64,000 nt of DNA from Bacteroidota bacterium (GCA_023450085.1 JAEXHI010000025.1:310001-374000), one strand, 5' to 3'; counted from the stretch's first letter, positions 7,659-15,014 are shown. Notes: a model not told the origin generated them from the sequence alone. Translations and numbers: made by a program.

Positions 7659-7976
7659 CTAATCCAAAGGCTCATTAAATACTGGATAATCATTAGCATA
7701 TTTAATCAAAATAGTGTCGCCAATATCAAATTTTGGATCAAGGCTATCACCAATATAACTTTCACCATTCACTTCAAATTTGTAGGAGTAGGAATATTGA
7801 TGGGAAACTGGACTATTCCCCATATCATTACGATGATTAATAATTACCGCTTTGATTACTTTCGAATTATTCTTTAAAAGATGATCTTTCACTTGTCTAG
7901 TTATAAAAATCCAAGCCCAATAGCCAATTAAAGCGATAATTAAAAAACCACCAAAATAAGTCCTGAACTCCTTCAT
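7659..7976 (-). CDS. Membrane-anchored DUF3592-like small protein
   Basis: The protein has 105 residues with one N-terminal membrane helix (about 7-26). A strand-rich domain follows, running VIKAVIINH, SYSYKFEVNGESYIGDS and GDTILIKYANDYP. This strand order and the final 'Y.. ..P..N' end resemble DUF3592-type domains seen in Bacteroidota accessory genes. It sits 17 bases after the lipoprotein at 7994-8626 and 1 base before the next lipoprotein, so the three form one minus-strand transcription unit. The fold suggestion is moderate; function is unknown. Confidence 0.55.
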   Translation of the reverse strand: MKEFRTYFGGFLIIALIGYWAWIFITRQVKDHLLKNNSKVIKAVIINHRNDMGNSPVSHQYSYSYKFEVNGESYIGDSLDPKFDIGDTILIKYANDYPVFNEPLD

Positions 7977-7993
7977 AAACTTTCTACAAATAA

Positions 7994-8626
7994 CTAGGCA
8001 AAATAATAAACCTCGATGATTAGCTTACCTTTGTTTTTCCATCTAATCCACCCGTAACTCCAATGATTTTCAGACCCCCATTTTACTCTTAACCACTCAC
8101 CCTTTATCTGATCGGGATGATAATATTCATCTCTATCAAAACGAAGTCTATTTCCTTGCGAGTTAGCTTTCGTCATTAATGGATTACTGTCTTCATTAAA
8201 TTTAACGCTGAACAGACTTAAGATGTGGTCTTCCCATGTCTGAAATTTTATATGTTTTGAATAACGAGAAATCAAGCCTTTTTTACCATTGTCCAAGATG
8301 ACCTGATAAAATAAACTCGTTTGTGCAATACATTTTAAGGCAATTACCTGATACTCTTCTGATTTTTTTAAAACCGTCAGCAATGTTCCATTGGATTGAT
8401 AAACACTAATGGTATCTCCAAACCTATAATCATCACTCAAGGTAACTATTCCGATGGCACCTTCTATCTTTTCACTTGGATTTCCTCTAGAAAGGCCATC
8501 GTTAATTTTAAACGAAGAATTGTGCTTATTGAGCTTGCTTTCTTTGATGGGTTGTTTCTTTACCTCGTTAGATTGTCCATCACAACTAAAAATAAACGTT
8601 AAAAATAATAGCAGTATGATTTTCAT
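7994..8626 (-). CDS. Lipoprotein with possible SH3-like repeats
   Basis: The 210-residue product has a clear lipoprotein signal: KIILLLFLTFIFSC, Cys at 15. A polar linker is followed by two strand-rich stretches (about 58-125 and 150-205). The second contains WLRVKWGSENHWSYGWIRWKN; W/Y-rich GWIR motifs like this are common in bacterial SH3-like domains. It starts the three-gene minus-strand unit 8626 to 7211. Repeat A copy 1 lies directly upstream in the promoter region. Role unknown; surface lipoprotein or immunity protein are both possible. Confidence 0.55.
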   Translation of the reverse strand: MKIILLLFLTFIFSCDGQSNEVKKQPIKESKLNKHNSSFKINDGLSRGNPSEKIEGAIGIVTLSDDYRFGDTISVYQSNGTLLTVLKKSEEYQVIALKCIAQTSLFYQVILDNGKKGLISRYSKHIKFQTWEDHILSLFSVKFNEDSNPLMTKANSQGNRLRFDRDEYYHPDQIKGEWLRVKWGSENHWSYGWIRWKNKGKLIIEVYYFA

Positions 8627-8631
8627 TAATA

Positions 8632-8707
8632 GTGATATTTTAAATAAACATAGTCATATTCCAAGAATAGACAAATAACAAAACGACAAAGAACCAATAT
8701 TCAATAA
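8632..8707. repeat. Repeat A, copy 1 (~75 bp direct repeat)
   Basis: The sequence GATATTTTAAATAAACATAG..CAAATAACAAAACGACAAAGAACC reappears at 11006-11090 in the same orientation with few changes and one 7-base insertion. The two copies bracket the azoR-YCII-ECF42 block. Confidence 0.85.
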
Positions 8708-8808
8708 CCCATCTCCTAAAAATACTTTTCTACCCAAGTTGTAGGTAAAGATTGTCCCCCTTTTGAAAACTCAATCGTCATAGAGGCAAAACAACAAAAA
8801 TTTAAAAG

Positions 8809-9402
8809 ATGAAAAATGTTTTGCATATCATTTCAAGTGCAAGGGGAAATCAATCCTATAGCCAAGGATTAAGCTCTACCATTGTTAGAAAATTAATAGA
8901 AAAAAAGCTGGCCAATCAAATCGTCGAAAGGAATCTATCGGTCGACTTCCCTCCTTTTATGGATCAGACCTTGATTAAAGAGTTTTACAAGAATCCAGAT
9001 GCGATTAACGAGGGCGAAAATACAACGCTAAAGTATGCTCATACTATTCTTAACGAAATTAAAGATGCAGACTTTATTGTTATTGGTACACCTGTGCATA
9101 ATTTAGGAGTTGCCGCGCCTTTAAAAGCATGGATTGACCAACTTATTCGATTTGGCATCACTTATGGATATAATGATGATGGAACACGAATCGGTTACTT
9201 AAGGGATAAAAAAGTATACCTAGCCATCGCTTCTGGTGGCAAATTATCAGACTGGAGTAGCGACAATGATTATACTGCAGCTTATATCAAATCCGTTTTT
9301 AATGCCTACACAGGAATCACAGATATTTGCACTTATAGAATTGAAGGAACGGCCAGTCCTGACTTTAAAGAAAACTATGAAGAAATTATAAAAAACCTAT
9401 AA
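8809..9402 (+). CDS. azoR: FMN-dependent NADH:quinone/azo reductase (AzoR family)
   Basis: The 197-residue flavodoxin-like protein begins KNVLHIISSARGNQSYSQ, the strand and phosphate-binding loop for FMN. It carries GTPVHNLGVAAPLKAWIDQL, the second FMN-contact region typical of AzoR (the family usually has P-MYNF..P..LK), and SGG near 140. AzoR enzymes are cytosolic dimers that reduce quinones and azo compounds by two electrons and protect against thiol and electrophile stress. It is 10 bases upstream of the YCII gene and is first in a three-gene unit with an ECF42 sigma factor. A regulatory link with that sigma factor is inferred. Confidence 0.88.
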   Translation: MKNVLHIISSARGNQSYSQGLSSTIVRKLIEKKLANQIVERNLSVDFPPFMDQTLIKEFYKNPDAINEGENTTLKYAHTILNEIKDADFIVIGTPVHNLGVAAPLKAWIDQLIRFGITYGYNDDGTRIGYLRDKKVYLAIASGGKLSDWSSDNDYTAAYIKSVFNAYTGITDICTYRIEGTASPDFKENYEEIIKNL

Positions 9403-9412
9403 TTTAACAGAA

Positions 9413-9754
9413 ATGAAAGAATTCGTATTAATCTTCAGATTAAAAGACATTGCCGACTTCAAGCCATCACCAGAACAGATGCAAGAAAGGATGAATTGGT
9501 TGGCTGGGATTGCTGCACAAAACAAACTAGTAGACAAAGGTAATACGCTTTTACCTATTGTAGGAAGTGCCAAAACCGTGAAACCGGATAATGTAGTAAC
9601 CGATGGCCCTTATACCGAAATAAAAGAGTTTGTGGTTGGCTATATCATTGTTAAAGTTGCTACTATTGATGAAGCGGTAGAAATGGCAAAAGGCAATCCG
9701 ATTTTTAAAATAGGCGGAAATATTGAAGTGAGAGAAGTTTTAAAGCGTGACTAG
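9413..9754 (+). CDS. YCII/DGPF-domain protein
   Basis: The 113-residue protein has the YCII/DGPF fold. It opens with EFVLIFR, then a helix, a strand with VTDGPYTEIKEFVVGY (the DGPF signature, here DGPY) and a C-terminal IGGNIEVREV strand. In Actinobacteria and other phyla DGPF proteins are encoded next to ECF42 sigma factors and may relay a signal to them. That arrangement is seen here, with an 8-base overlap into the sigma gene. Ligand unknown. Confidence 0.85.
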   Translation: MKEFVLIFRLKDIADFKPSPEQMQERMNWLAGIAAQNKLVDKGNTLLPIVGSAKTVKPDNVVTDGPYTEIKEFVVGYIIVKVATIDEAVEMAKGNPIFKIGGNIEVREVLKRD

Positions 9755-11003
9755 TTTGGACAAAACAAAACCACATAACGAGATTATACCACATTTATTC
9801 AGACAAGAATATGCTAAAATGACGGCCGTCCTGTGCCGTCATTTTGGCTTAAAACATATTGAAGCAGCGGAAGATATCGCAAGTGACACTTTTCTTAAGG
9901 CTTCCGAAAATTGGGCATTAAACGGCATTCCCGAAAATCCTATTGCTTGGCTTTATACCGTTGCCAAAAACAAAGCAAAAGATCATTTCAAACATATTGC
10001 CATTTTTGAGTTACGAGTTAAGGACAGCATCAAAGCAAATAGTATTGAAATAGAAGAAGCATTGGATTTTAGCGACCAAGTTATTGCGGATAGCCAATTG
10101 TCAATGATTTTTACGATCTGTAATACCCCCAATGCTGCCCAAGCACAAATCTGCTTGGCACTTCAAATTCTTTGCGGTTTTAGCTTAGAAGAAATTGCCA
10201 ACGCTTTTTTAACAAAAAAAGAAACCATAAAAAAGCGTTTACATAGGGCAAGAACTAATCTTCGAAATGATAATTTCCAAATTAAGCCTTTAAACAAGGT
10301 CGCTATAAAATCAGGATTAGACACTGTTCTAAAAACGATATATCTGCTTTTTAACGAGGGCTATTTTTCTAAGAGCAATAATCAGTTGATCAGAAAAGAA
10401 CTTTGTTCAGAGGCTATAAGGTTAGCACTCATTTTAACTGAGCATTTGTTGACCAATACGCCCCAAGTAAATGCTTTACTGGCGTTAATGTGTTTTCAAA
10501 GTTCAAGATTGGAGGCAAGAAATACGGCTGATCGTGTAAACATACTTTTTGACCAACAGGACAAAAACCTGTGGGACAAATCACTTATTGACAGAGGCAA
10601 CTACTATTTGGTAAATGCTTGCCACGGCACAGAAATTTCAAAATATCATTTAGAAGCAGCCATGGCTTATTGGCATACCACATCTGGTGACGACACCAAA
10701 TGGAACCATATTTTACAGCTATACGACCAGCTCTTATTGATAGAATATTCGCCCGTTACCGTCCTAAACAGGGTATTTGCTTTTTCTAAAGTTTATGGTT
10801 GCAAAGAAGCAATCAGAGAAATAGAAAAGGTAAACCTTTCAGAACATACTTATTATCACGAACTATTGGGCCATCTGTATGCTGATATAGATGCCTCTAT
10901 TGCCATTCAACATTACAGCAAAGCCATTAATTTGACTAATTCCAAAACAGCGCGGCAAGTACTCCACCAAGAAATAAACCGATTAAAGGAAATAAAACCG
11001 TAG
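9747..11003 (+). CDS. ECF42-type sigma factor with C-terminal TPR-like extension
   Basis: The 418-residue protein starts at a GTG inside the end of the YCII gene. Region sigma2 covers about residues 10-85 (AAEDIASDTFLKASENW). Sigma4 covers about 125-175 (FSLEEIANAF and KKRLHRAR). A helical extension of some 240 residues with TPR-like pairs ends at HQEINRLKE. This domain order and the neighbouring DGPF protein are the known hallmarks of group ECF42, whose C-terminal part is needed for activity and replaces a classical anti-sigma factor. It probably drives its own operon with azoR. No anti-sigma gene is nearby. Confidence 0.87.
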   Translation: MTSLDKTKPHNEIIPHLFRQEYAKMTAVLCRHFGLKHIEAAEDIASDTFLKASENWALNGIPENPIAWLYTVAKNKAKDHFKHIAIFELRVKDSIKANSIEIEEALDFSDQVIADSQLSMIFTICNTPNAAQAQICLALQILCGFSLEEIANAFLTKKETIKKRLHRARTNLRNDNFQIKPLNKVAIKSGLDTVLKTIYLLFNEGYFSKSNNQLIRKELCSEAIRLALILTEHLLTNTPQVNALLALMCFQSSRLEARNTADRVNILFDQQDKNLWDKSLIDRGNYYLVNACHGTEISKYHLEAAMAYWHTTSGDDTKWNHILQLYDQLLLIEYSPVTVLNRVFAFSKVYGCKEAIREIEKVNLSEHTYYHELLGHLYADIDASIAIQHYSKAINLTNSKTARQVLHQEINRLKEIKP

Positions 11004-11005
11004 GT

Positions 11006-11090
11006 TTTGATATTTAAAATAAACATAGCCGTATTCCAAGAATCGACAAATAACAAAACAACAAAGAACCTATTATTAAAATATTCAATC
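11006..11090. repeat. Repeat A, copy 2
   Basis: This direct repeat of 8632-8707 begins 3 bases after the ECF42 stop codon. It includes a 7-base insertion (TATTATT) relative to copy 1. Confidence 0.85.
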
Positions 11091-11141
11091 TACGAGAGCA
11101 ATAGTTAACGAGTTAAACAAATTAACAACTAAAAAATCTCT

Positions 11142-11245
11142 TAAAGATCCTTCGCTACCGACATGTCGGTACAGGTTACGCTCTGGATGACAAACGGATC
11201 TACTAACCACTAATTACTAGCCACTAACCACTAGTTCCTAATTCC
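11142..11245. repeat. Repeat C, copy 2
   Basis: AAGATCCTTCGCTACCG..GGATGAC with an exact inner palindrome ACCGACATGTCGGT (11157-11170), then the CTAACCACTAATTACTAG tail. It is nearly identical to 12453-12556 and similar to 1383-1480. With copy 3 it brackets the 252-residue gene. Confidence 0.85.
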
Positions 11246-11275
11246 CTCATTGGCGCACGCATACCGCGTGTGACT
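11244..11275. repeat. GC-rich hairpin repeat (family H), copy 2
   Basis: The 32 bases match 6732-6763 at all but about two positions (ATA for GTG in the loop region). It lies just after the stop of the 252-residue gene (minus strand) and may act as its terminator or mark a recombination end. Confidence 0.7.
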
Positions 11276-11282
11276 GTCATTA

Positions 11283-12041
11283 TCAGCTACTCCGTTTTAC
11301 CCAAGCCACTTTAGGTACCACAACCTTTTCCTCTGGCAAAATATCCTTTTTCTCATAATTAGCCACTATCCCTTGCCGTACAGCAATCACCTCTACCATA
11401 TTGGCTCCATAATAACGCTTATCATGCGAGGCAAAGCTACCACTGCCGCTGCTATCTATCAAATGTAATTGATAGGCACTTAATAATAACAAACATCCAT
11501 TTACTACAGGACCAAAAGTAAAGCTAGCTTCCAAAGCTTCTAGTTTACCTCCTACGGGAACAACCAGCTCATCAATCACTACCGAAGAACAAGTATCATC
11601 TTCCTCATTCAAAAAAATGAGATAAAAACGCATGGCTATTGCACAAGCCCGAGGGGGCAAGCTATCCTTCTCCAGCATAAAATTATCCAAAGCCAAAACC
11701 ACTTCTCCGTGTTTAGGATTAACGCTTAGCGAAGGCTTAAAATGCAAATACTCGTTCCATTGCCTATAGTTATTCACTCGCCATTTTTTGAGCTTGTCAA
11801 TATCTGCCCCACACAACTTTTTACTACCCACTGGATGGATATAGTCAGTAGCACACAACTCTAGTAAAAGCTTTTTTAAACACCTAAAAACGGCATCATT
11901 ACACAGCCAGCTTTCATTTTGCTTTAATGGCGCGTAAATTTTGGAAGCCCATCCCATGGCCCGCGAAAAATCGAGGCCAGATAATTTAGAATTAGCGGAG
12001 AGCGCATAGTCCTCCCCTTTTTTGGTTGATTTGTTTTTCAT
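11283..12041 (-). CDS. Hypothetical 252-residue cytoplasmic protein
   Basis: There is no signal or membrane helix. The N-terminal half (about 20-100) is helical with DFSRAMGWASKIYAPLK and KLKKWRVNNYRQW; the C-terminal half is strand-rich (HGEVVLALDNF, ACAIAMRFYLIFL, GCLLLLSAYQLH). I do not recognise the family. It is a single gene flanked by direct repeat C copies (11142-11245 and 12453-12556), with a GC-rich hairpin at its 3' end and 10-base-phased repeats about 70 bases upstream of its start. This setting suggests a mobile or recently gained cassette; the phased repeats may be regulator sites. Confidence 0.55.
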   Translation of the reverse strand: MKNKSTKKGEDYALSANSKLSGLDFSRAMGWASKIYAPLKQNESWLCNDAVFRCLKKLLLELCATDYIHPVGSKKLCGADIDKLKKWRVNNYRQWNEYLHFKPSLSVNPKHGEVVLALDNFMLEKDSLPPRACAIAMRFYLIFLNEEDDTCSSVVIDELVVPVGGKLEALEASFTFGPVVNGCLLLLSAYQLHLIDSSGSGSFASHDKRYYGANMVEVIAVRQGIVANYEKKDILPEEKVVVPKVAWVKRSS

Positions 12042-12110
12042 AAGGTAAATTATGTTTACATTTAATCAAGCATATTTCCATGCACATTCCACCCCTTATT
12101 TACTAAAACT

Positions 12111-12156
12111 CCGTAAAAGTGCGTACAAGTCCATAGAAGTCCGTACAAGTCCGTAG
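12111..12156. repeat. Five tandem 10-base repeats (consensus CCGTACAAGT)
   Basis: Units: CCGTAAAAGT, GCGTACAAGT, CCATAGAAGT, CCGTACAAGT, CCGTAG. The exact 10-base period puts each unit on nearly the same DNA face. It lies 70-115 bases upstream of the start of the minus-strand 252-residue gene. Confidence 0.8.
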
Positions 12157-12452
12157 TTTTAGCATGCTGCTTTTATATTGACGGCATATTGCTTCGCTAC
12201 ACTGCCCATACTCATTGCTCAATACATTAAGATAAGGATTATTCTGGCTTTACGAGTTGGCTTTTTAGTAAAAATCAAATAGGATAAGGCATCATTTTAG
12301 TTTATAAAGTGGTAAATGGTTAATAAACAATGACCAAGAATTAATAACCAATGATCAATAGTCAATAAACAATCTTCAATAAAACAATGACCAATCTGGG
12401 GGAAAATCAGCATAATTTACTGGAAACAACTAATCAGTTAAACAATCAATGA

Positions 12453-12556
12453 TTATAAGATCCTTCGCTACCGACATGTCGGTACAGGTTACGCTCTGGA
12501 TGACAAATGGACCTACAAACAACTAACCACTAATTACTAGCTACTAACAACTAGTT
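12453..12556. repeat. Repeat C, copy 3
   Basis: This direct copy of 11142-11245 includes the ACCGACATGTCGGT palindrome (12470-12483). It marks the right edge of the accessory region, about 60 bases before the response regulator gene. Confidence 0.85.
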
Positions 12557-12607
12557 CCTAGTTTCTAACCCAAAAAACCATCCCACTAAAAAACCAAAAA
12601 ACCATCT

Positions 12608-12615
12608 TATCTTTG
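12608..12615 (+). promoter_or_regulatory. Bacteroidota -7 box (TATCTTTG) of the response regulator gene
   Basis: This is an exact TAnnTTTG match ending 4 bases before the ATG at 12620. A start site at the normal distance would fall at or inside the start codon, so the mRNA may be leaderless. No clear TTTG -33 box is seen at the usual spacing. Confidence 0.55.
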
Positions 12616-12619
12616 CAGC

Positions 12620-13954
12620 ATGAACCCACAATCCATACTGATCATTGATGATGAAAAAAAGCTGTGCGACCTATTGGCACGCATCCTCGAATTAGAAGGA
12701 TACACGGTTCATAAAGCTTACACGGGCAAAGAAGGTTTGGCCCTATTGCAACAGCAGGATATTGGGGTAGTATTATGCGATGTTAAACTACCCGATTATA
12801 GCGGAATAGACCTTGTAGCGCTTATTAAACAACAAAAGCCCTACGTACAAGTGATTAACCTTACCGCTTATGGAACCATTGCCGATAGTGTAAAGGCTAT
12901 GAAAAACGGCGCTTACGACTACATTACTAAAGGCGACGACAATGATAAAATTATTCCATTGGTTGCCAAAGCATTTGAAGCAGCGGTCAAAGCGAATATC
13001 GTTCAAGCACAACCCCACCCCTCCAGTAAAGGTTTTGAAAATATTATCGGACAATCGCAGGCTATTGAGCAATCTATTACCATGGCTAAAAAGGTAGCGA
13101 CCACCGATGCCAATGTATTGCTACTGGGCGAAACAGGTACAGGAAAAGAAGTATTTGCCAAAGCCATTCACCAAAGCAGTAAACGTAGCAAAAATGAACT
13201 GGTGGCCATTAACTGTAGTGCCATTAGTGCCGATTTGTTGGAAAGCGAGCTCTTTGGTTATAAAAAAGGTGCCTTTACAGGGGCATTGCAAGACAAAAAA
13301 GGCTTATTGGAACAGGCCGATGGCGGCACCTTGTTTTTAGATGAAATTGGGGATATGCCACTGCACATGCAGGCCAAAGTATTGCGGGTATTGGAAGATG
13401 GTACTTTTATTAAATTGGGCGACCTACAGACCCAAAAAGTAAACATCAGGCTTATTGCTGCTACTCATAAAAACCTTAACGAAGAAATAGAGAAAGGTAA
13501 TTTCAGGGAAGATTTATACTACCGACTATCTGTTTTTACGCTCAATTTGCCCCAATTAAACCAAAGAGGCGATGATATTTTACTACTGGCGCAACATTTC
13601 ATCAACCATTTTGCCAAACTGAATGGGACCCCAGCAGCGCAGATGAGCAAATCTTTTAAAAGCTTATTGTTACAACATCAATGGAAAGGGAATATTCGCG
13701 AGCTAAAGAACACCATTGAACGCACTTTGATTTTAAGCGAGACAAACACATTGGATGAAACATTGCTTCCTTTCAACTTTAACCAACAAGGCAGTACCGC
13801 AACAAGTATGGATATGGCCAGTGTAGAAGAACAGCATATCAAAAAAGTGTTGCAATACACGGCAGGCAATAAAACCGAAACAGCCCGCTTATTAGGTATT
13901 GGTTTAGCTACGTTGTACCGCAAAATGGAACAGTACCATATTCCAAAGTTTTAA
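12620..13954 (+). CDS. NtrC-class sigma-54-dependent response regulator (probable Kdp regulator)
   Basis: The 444-residue protein has three domains. The receiver (about 1-120) has acidic residues D10/D11 and phospho-acceptor D54. The AAA+ sigma-54 activator domain (about 140-370) has Walker A GETGTGKE near 170, GAFTGA at 217-222 for sigma-54 contact, and GGTLFLDEIGDMP as Walker B. The C-terminal Fis-type HTH ends TETARLLGIGLATLYRKM. It lies about 1 kb upstream of the sigma-54 promoter of kdpFABC and shares the locus with a split KdpD/kinase pair, so it probably takes the place of the OmpR-type KdpE used in enterobacteria. That pairing is inferred from context. No kinase gene is adjacent on this side. 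Confidence 0.88.
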   Translation: MNPQSILIIDDEKKLCDLLARILELEGYTVHKAYTGKEGLALLQQQDIGVVLCDVKLPDYSGIDLVALIKQQKPYVQVINLTAYGTIADSVKAMKNGAYDYITKGDDNDKIIPLVAKAFEAAVKANIVQAQPHPSSKGFENIIGQSQAIEQSITMAKKVATTDANVLLLGETGTGKEVFAKAIHQSSKRSKNELVAINCSAISADLLESELFGYKKGAFTGALQDKKGLLEQADGGTLFLDEIGDMPLHMQAKVLRVLEDGTFIKLGDLQTQKVNIRLIAATHKNLNEEIEKGNFREDLYYRLSVFTLNLPQLNQRGDDILLLAQHFINHFAKLNGTPAAQMSKSFKSLLLQHQWKGNIRELKNTIERTLILSETNTLDETLLPFNFNQQGSTATSMDMASVEEQHIKKVLQYTAGNKTETARLLGIGLATLYRKMEQYHIPKF

Positions 13955-13994
13955 GTGATCCAATGAACCACATAGGTTCCTAGTAAACTCTTAA

Positions 13995-14579
13995 TCAGTA
14001 TCTGACATCGAATACTCCATTGTCAATTACAATAGAATCCTTTAGGTCTTTAACATTATACAAAACGCCATTTAGCTTTCCGCCCACAAATGGAATCATA
14101 CTGCCTTTTACTTTTTCATATCTCGTGATAGAAATATTGAATGGAGGTTTCTTCTCATTAGTAGTATACAGCTTAGAGTCTTGCATACCTAAGTTCGTCA
14201 CCAAATAGATGTGACTTGAAAAATCCTTTTGGTAAGAATCATCATTTGATAATTGGTACACACCTTTTTTGATATCAAAAAGCTGGAATTGAAGCTTGCT
14301 CTGAATTGAGGTATTTAATAACGTGTTAGGAACCGCAACATTCACGGTATACATTTCCTTAAATGTCCCATCTCCAAATCCAATTTCAGTGTAGCTTCCT
14401 CTAAATAGATCTCTGTTCTCATCTATCGAGCTCTTGAGATCTAACGTTTGTCCTGCAATATCGGCCTTGAAATATTGAATATATTTTTCATTTTTTGGAA
14501 CCTCTACCGCCTGTTTCTTACATGCAAAAAGAGAAACTAAAAAGATGGTGTAAAAGAGATAATTGATGTTTCTTTTCAT
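13995..14579 (-). CDS. Lipoprotein of unknown function
   Basis: From the ATG at 14577-14579 (about 194 residues) the signal is MKRNINY plus a hydrophobic core and LFAC lipobox. An ATG five codons upstream (14592-14594) is possible. A TATATTTG -7 box (14601-14608, minus strand) just before it would give either a leaderless mRNA or a ~15-base leader. The mature part is strand-rich (DIAGQTLDLKSS, KLQFQLFDIKKGVYQL) and resembles small DUF-type beta-sandwich lipoproteins of Sphingobacteriales. It lies in reverse between the kdp regulator and the kdp operon and is bounded by copies of the 18-base-arm palindrome, so it may be an insertion. No function assigned. Confidence 0.6.
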   Translation of the reverse strand: MKRNINYLFYTIFLVSLFACKKQAVEVPKNEKYIQYFKADIAGQTLDLKSSIDENRDLFRGSYTEIGFGDGTFKEMYTVNVAVPNTLLNTSIQSKLQFQLFDIKKGVYQLSNDDSYQKDFSSHIYLVTNLGMQDSKLYTTNEKKPPFNISITRYEKVKGSMIPFVGGKLNGVLYNVKDLKDSIVIDNGVFDVRY

Positions 14580-14637
14580 AAGATTATTTTTCATGGTCTT
14601 CAAATATAAAGAATTTAAAAAACTAAGCAAAAAGCCT

Positions 14638-14717
14638 CTATGTGTCTATGTGGTTTATATTTTATTTAATAACAATTTCTTGCCAACATCAAAAAATTGA
14701 ACCACATAGACACATAG
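14638..14717. repeat. Inverted repeat K, copy 1 (18-base arms)
   Basis: CTATGTGTCTATGTGGTT (14638-14655) and its exact reverse complement (14700-14717) flank a 44-base loop. The same arms with a 16-base loop occur at 19489-19540, and a degenerate right half occurs at 13963-13991. Copies 1 and 2 lie on either side of kdpFABC. Confidence 0.85.
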
Positions 14718-14775
14718 TAAACTCATGGCATCGCCATTTGTTATTCACACAATGAAGAATAGCTAAACAACTTTA

Positions 14776-14812
14776 CTCAAAATGATAAACCAGCTTCTCA
14801 AAATGAGAAGCT
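14776..14812 (+). promoter_or_regulatory. Candidate enhancer (UAS) for the kdp sigma-54 promoter; palindrome could also be a terminator
   Basis: CTCAAAATGA occurs at 14776-14785 and again at 14797-14806, 21 bases (two helical turns) apart. The second is the core of an exact palindrome AGCTTCTCA-AAA-TGAGAAGCT (14792-14812). The sites lie about 110-135 bases upstream of the predicted sigma-54 start site, where NtrC-type activators normally bind. The T-run after the palindrome is terminator-like, but no plus-strand gene ends within 800 bases upstream. Confidence 0.5.
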
Positions 14813-14886
14813 TTTTTGATACCTCCAACTCAACAAAACAACTCAAAACACTCAAAAACAAACAATTAACTAATCACCGTCATTTT

Positions 14887-14902
14887 TGGCACATCCCTAG
14901 CA
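14887..14902 (+). promoter_or_regulatory. Sigma-54 promoter of the kdp operon
   Basis: TTGGCACATCCCTAGCA matches the -24/-12 consensus TGGCAC-N5-TTGCA: TGGCAC at 14887-14892 and TAGCA at 14898-14902, with the invariant GG and GC 10 bases apart. Transcription should start near 14913, about 12 bases before the first small ORF. The upstream NtrC-class regulator supports it. Confidence 0.75.
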
Positions 14903-14924
14903 AAGCAGGGTAAAAAACATAAAA

Positions 14925-15011
14925 ATGATGATGACACTACTTCTCTTATTGGCCCTGCTGGTGTGCATGTGGCTTTTCTTTAAAACAGTTGATTGGTTCG
15001 AAAAAATTTAA
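14925..15011 (+). CDS. Small membrane ORF (28 aa) leading the kdp operon
   Basis: The frame starts with three ATG codons in a row (14925-14933), then encodes a Leu-rich helix (about residues 4-19) and the tail FKTVDWFEKI. It stops 3 bases before the kdpF ATG. Size and layout (one N-terminal membrane helix plus a short charged tail) mirror KdpF, but the sequence differs. It is the first ORF after the sigma-54 promoter. I think similar ORFs may precede kdpF in other Bacteroidota, but cannot verify this. It could be an extra Kdp subunit, a leader peptide, or chance. Confidence 0.5.
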   Translation: MMMTLLLLLALLVCMWLFFKTVDWFEKI

Positions 15012-15014
15012 CCC

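Larger units (their letters stand above)
12042..12619. other. 578-base gap: phased repeats, CAATGACCAAT-rich DNA, repeat C copy 3, promoter of the response regulator
   Basis: Apart from the tandem repeats (12111-12156) and repeat C copy 3, the stretch around 12310-12450 is full of variants of TAATAACCAATGATCAAT, simple-sequence DNA without coding character. I see no further gene. Confidence 0.6.
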
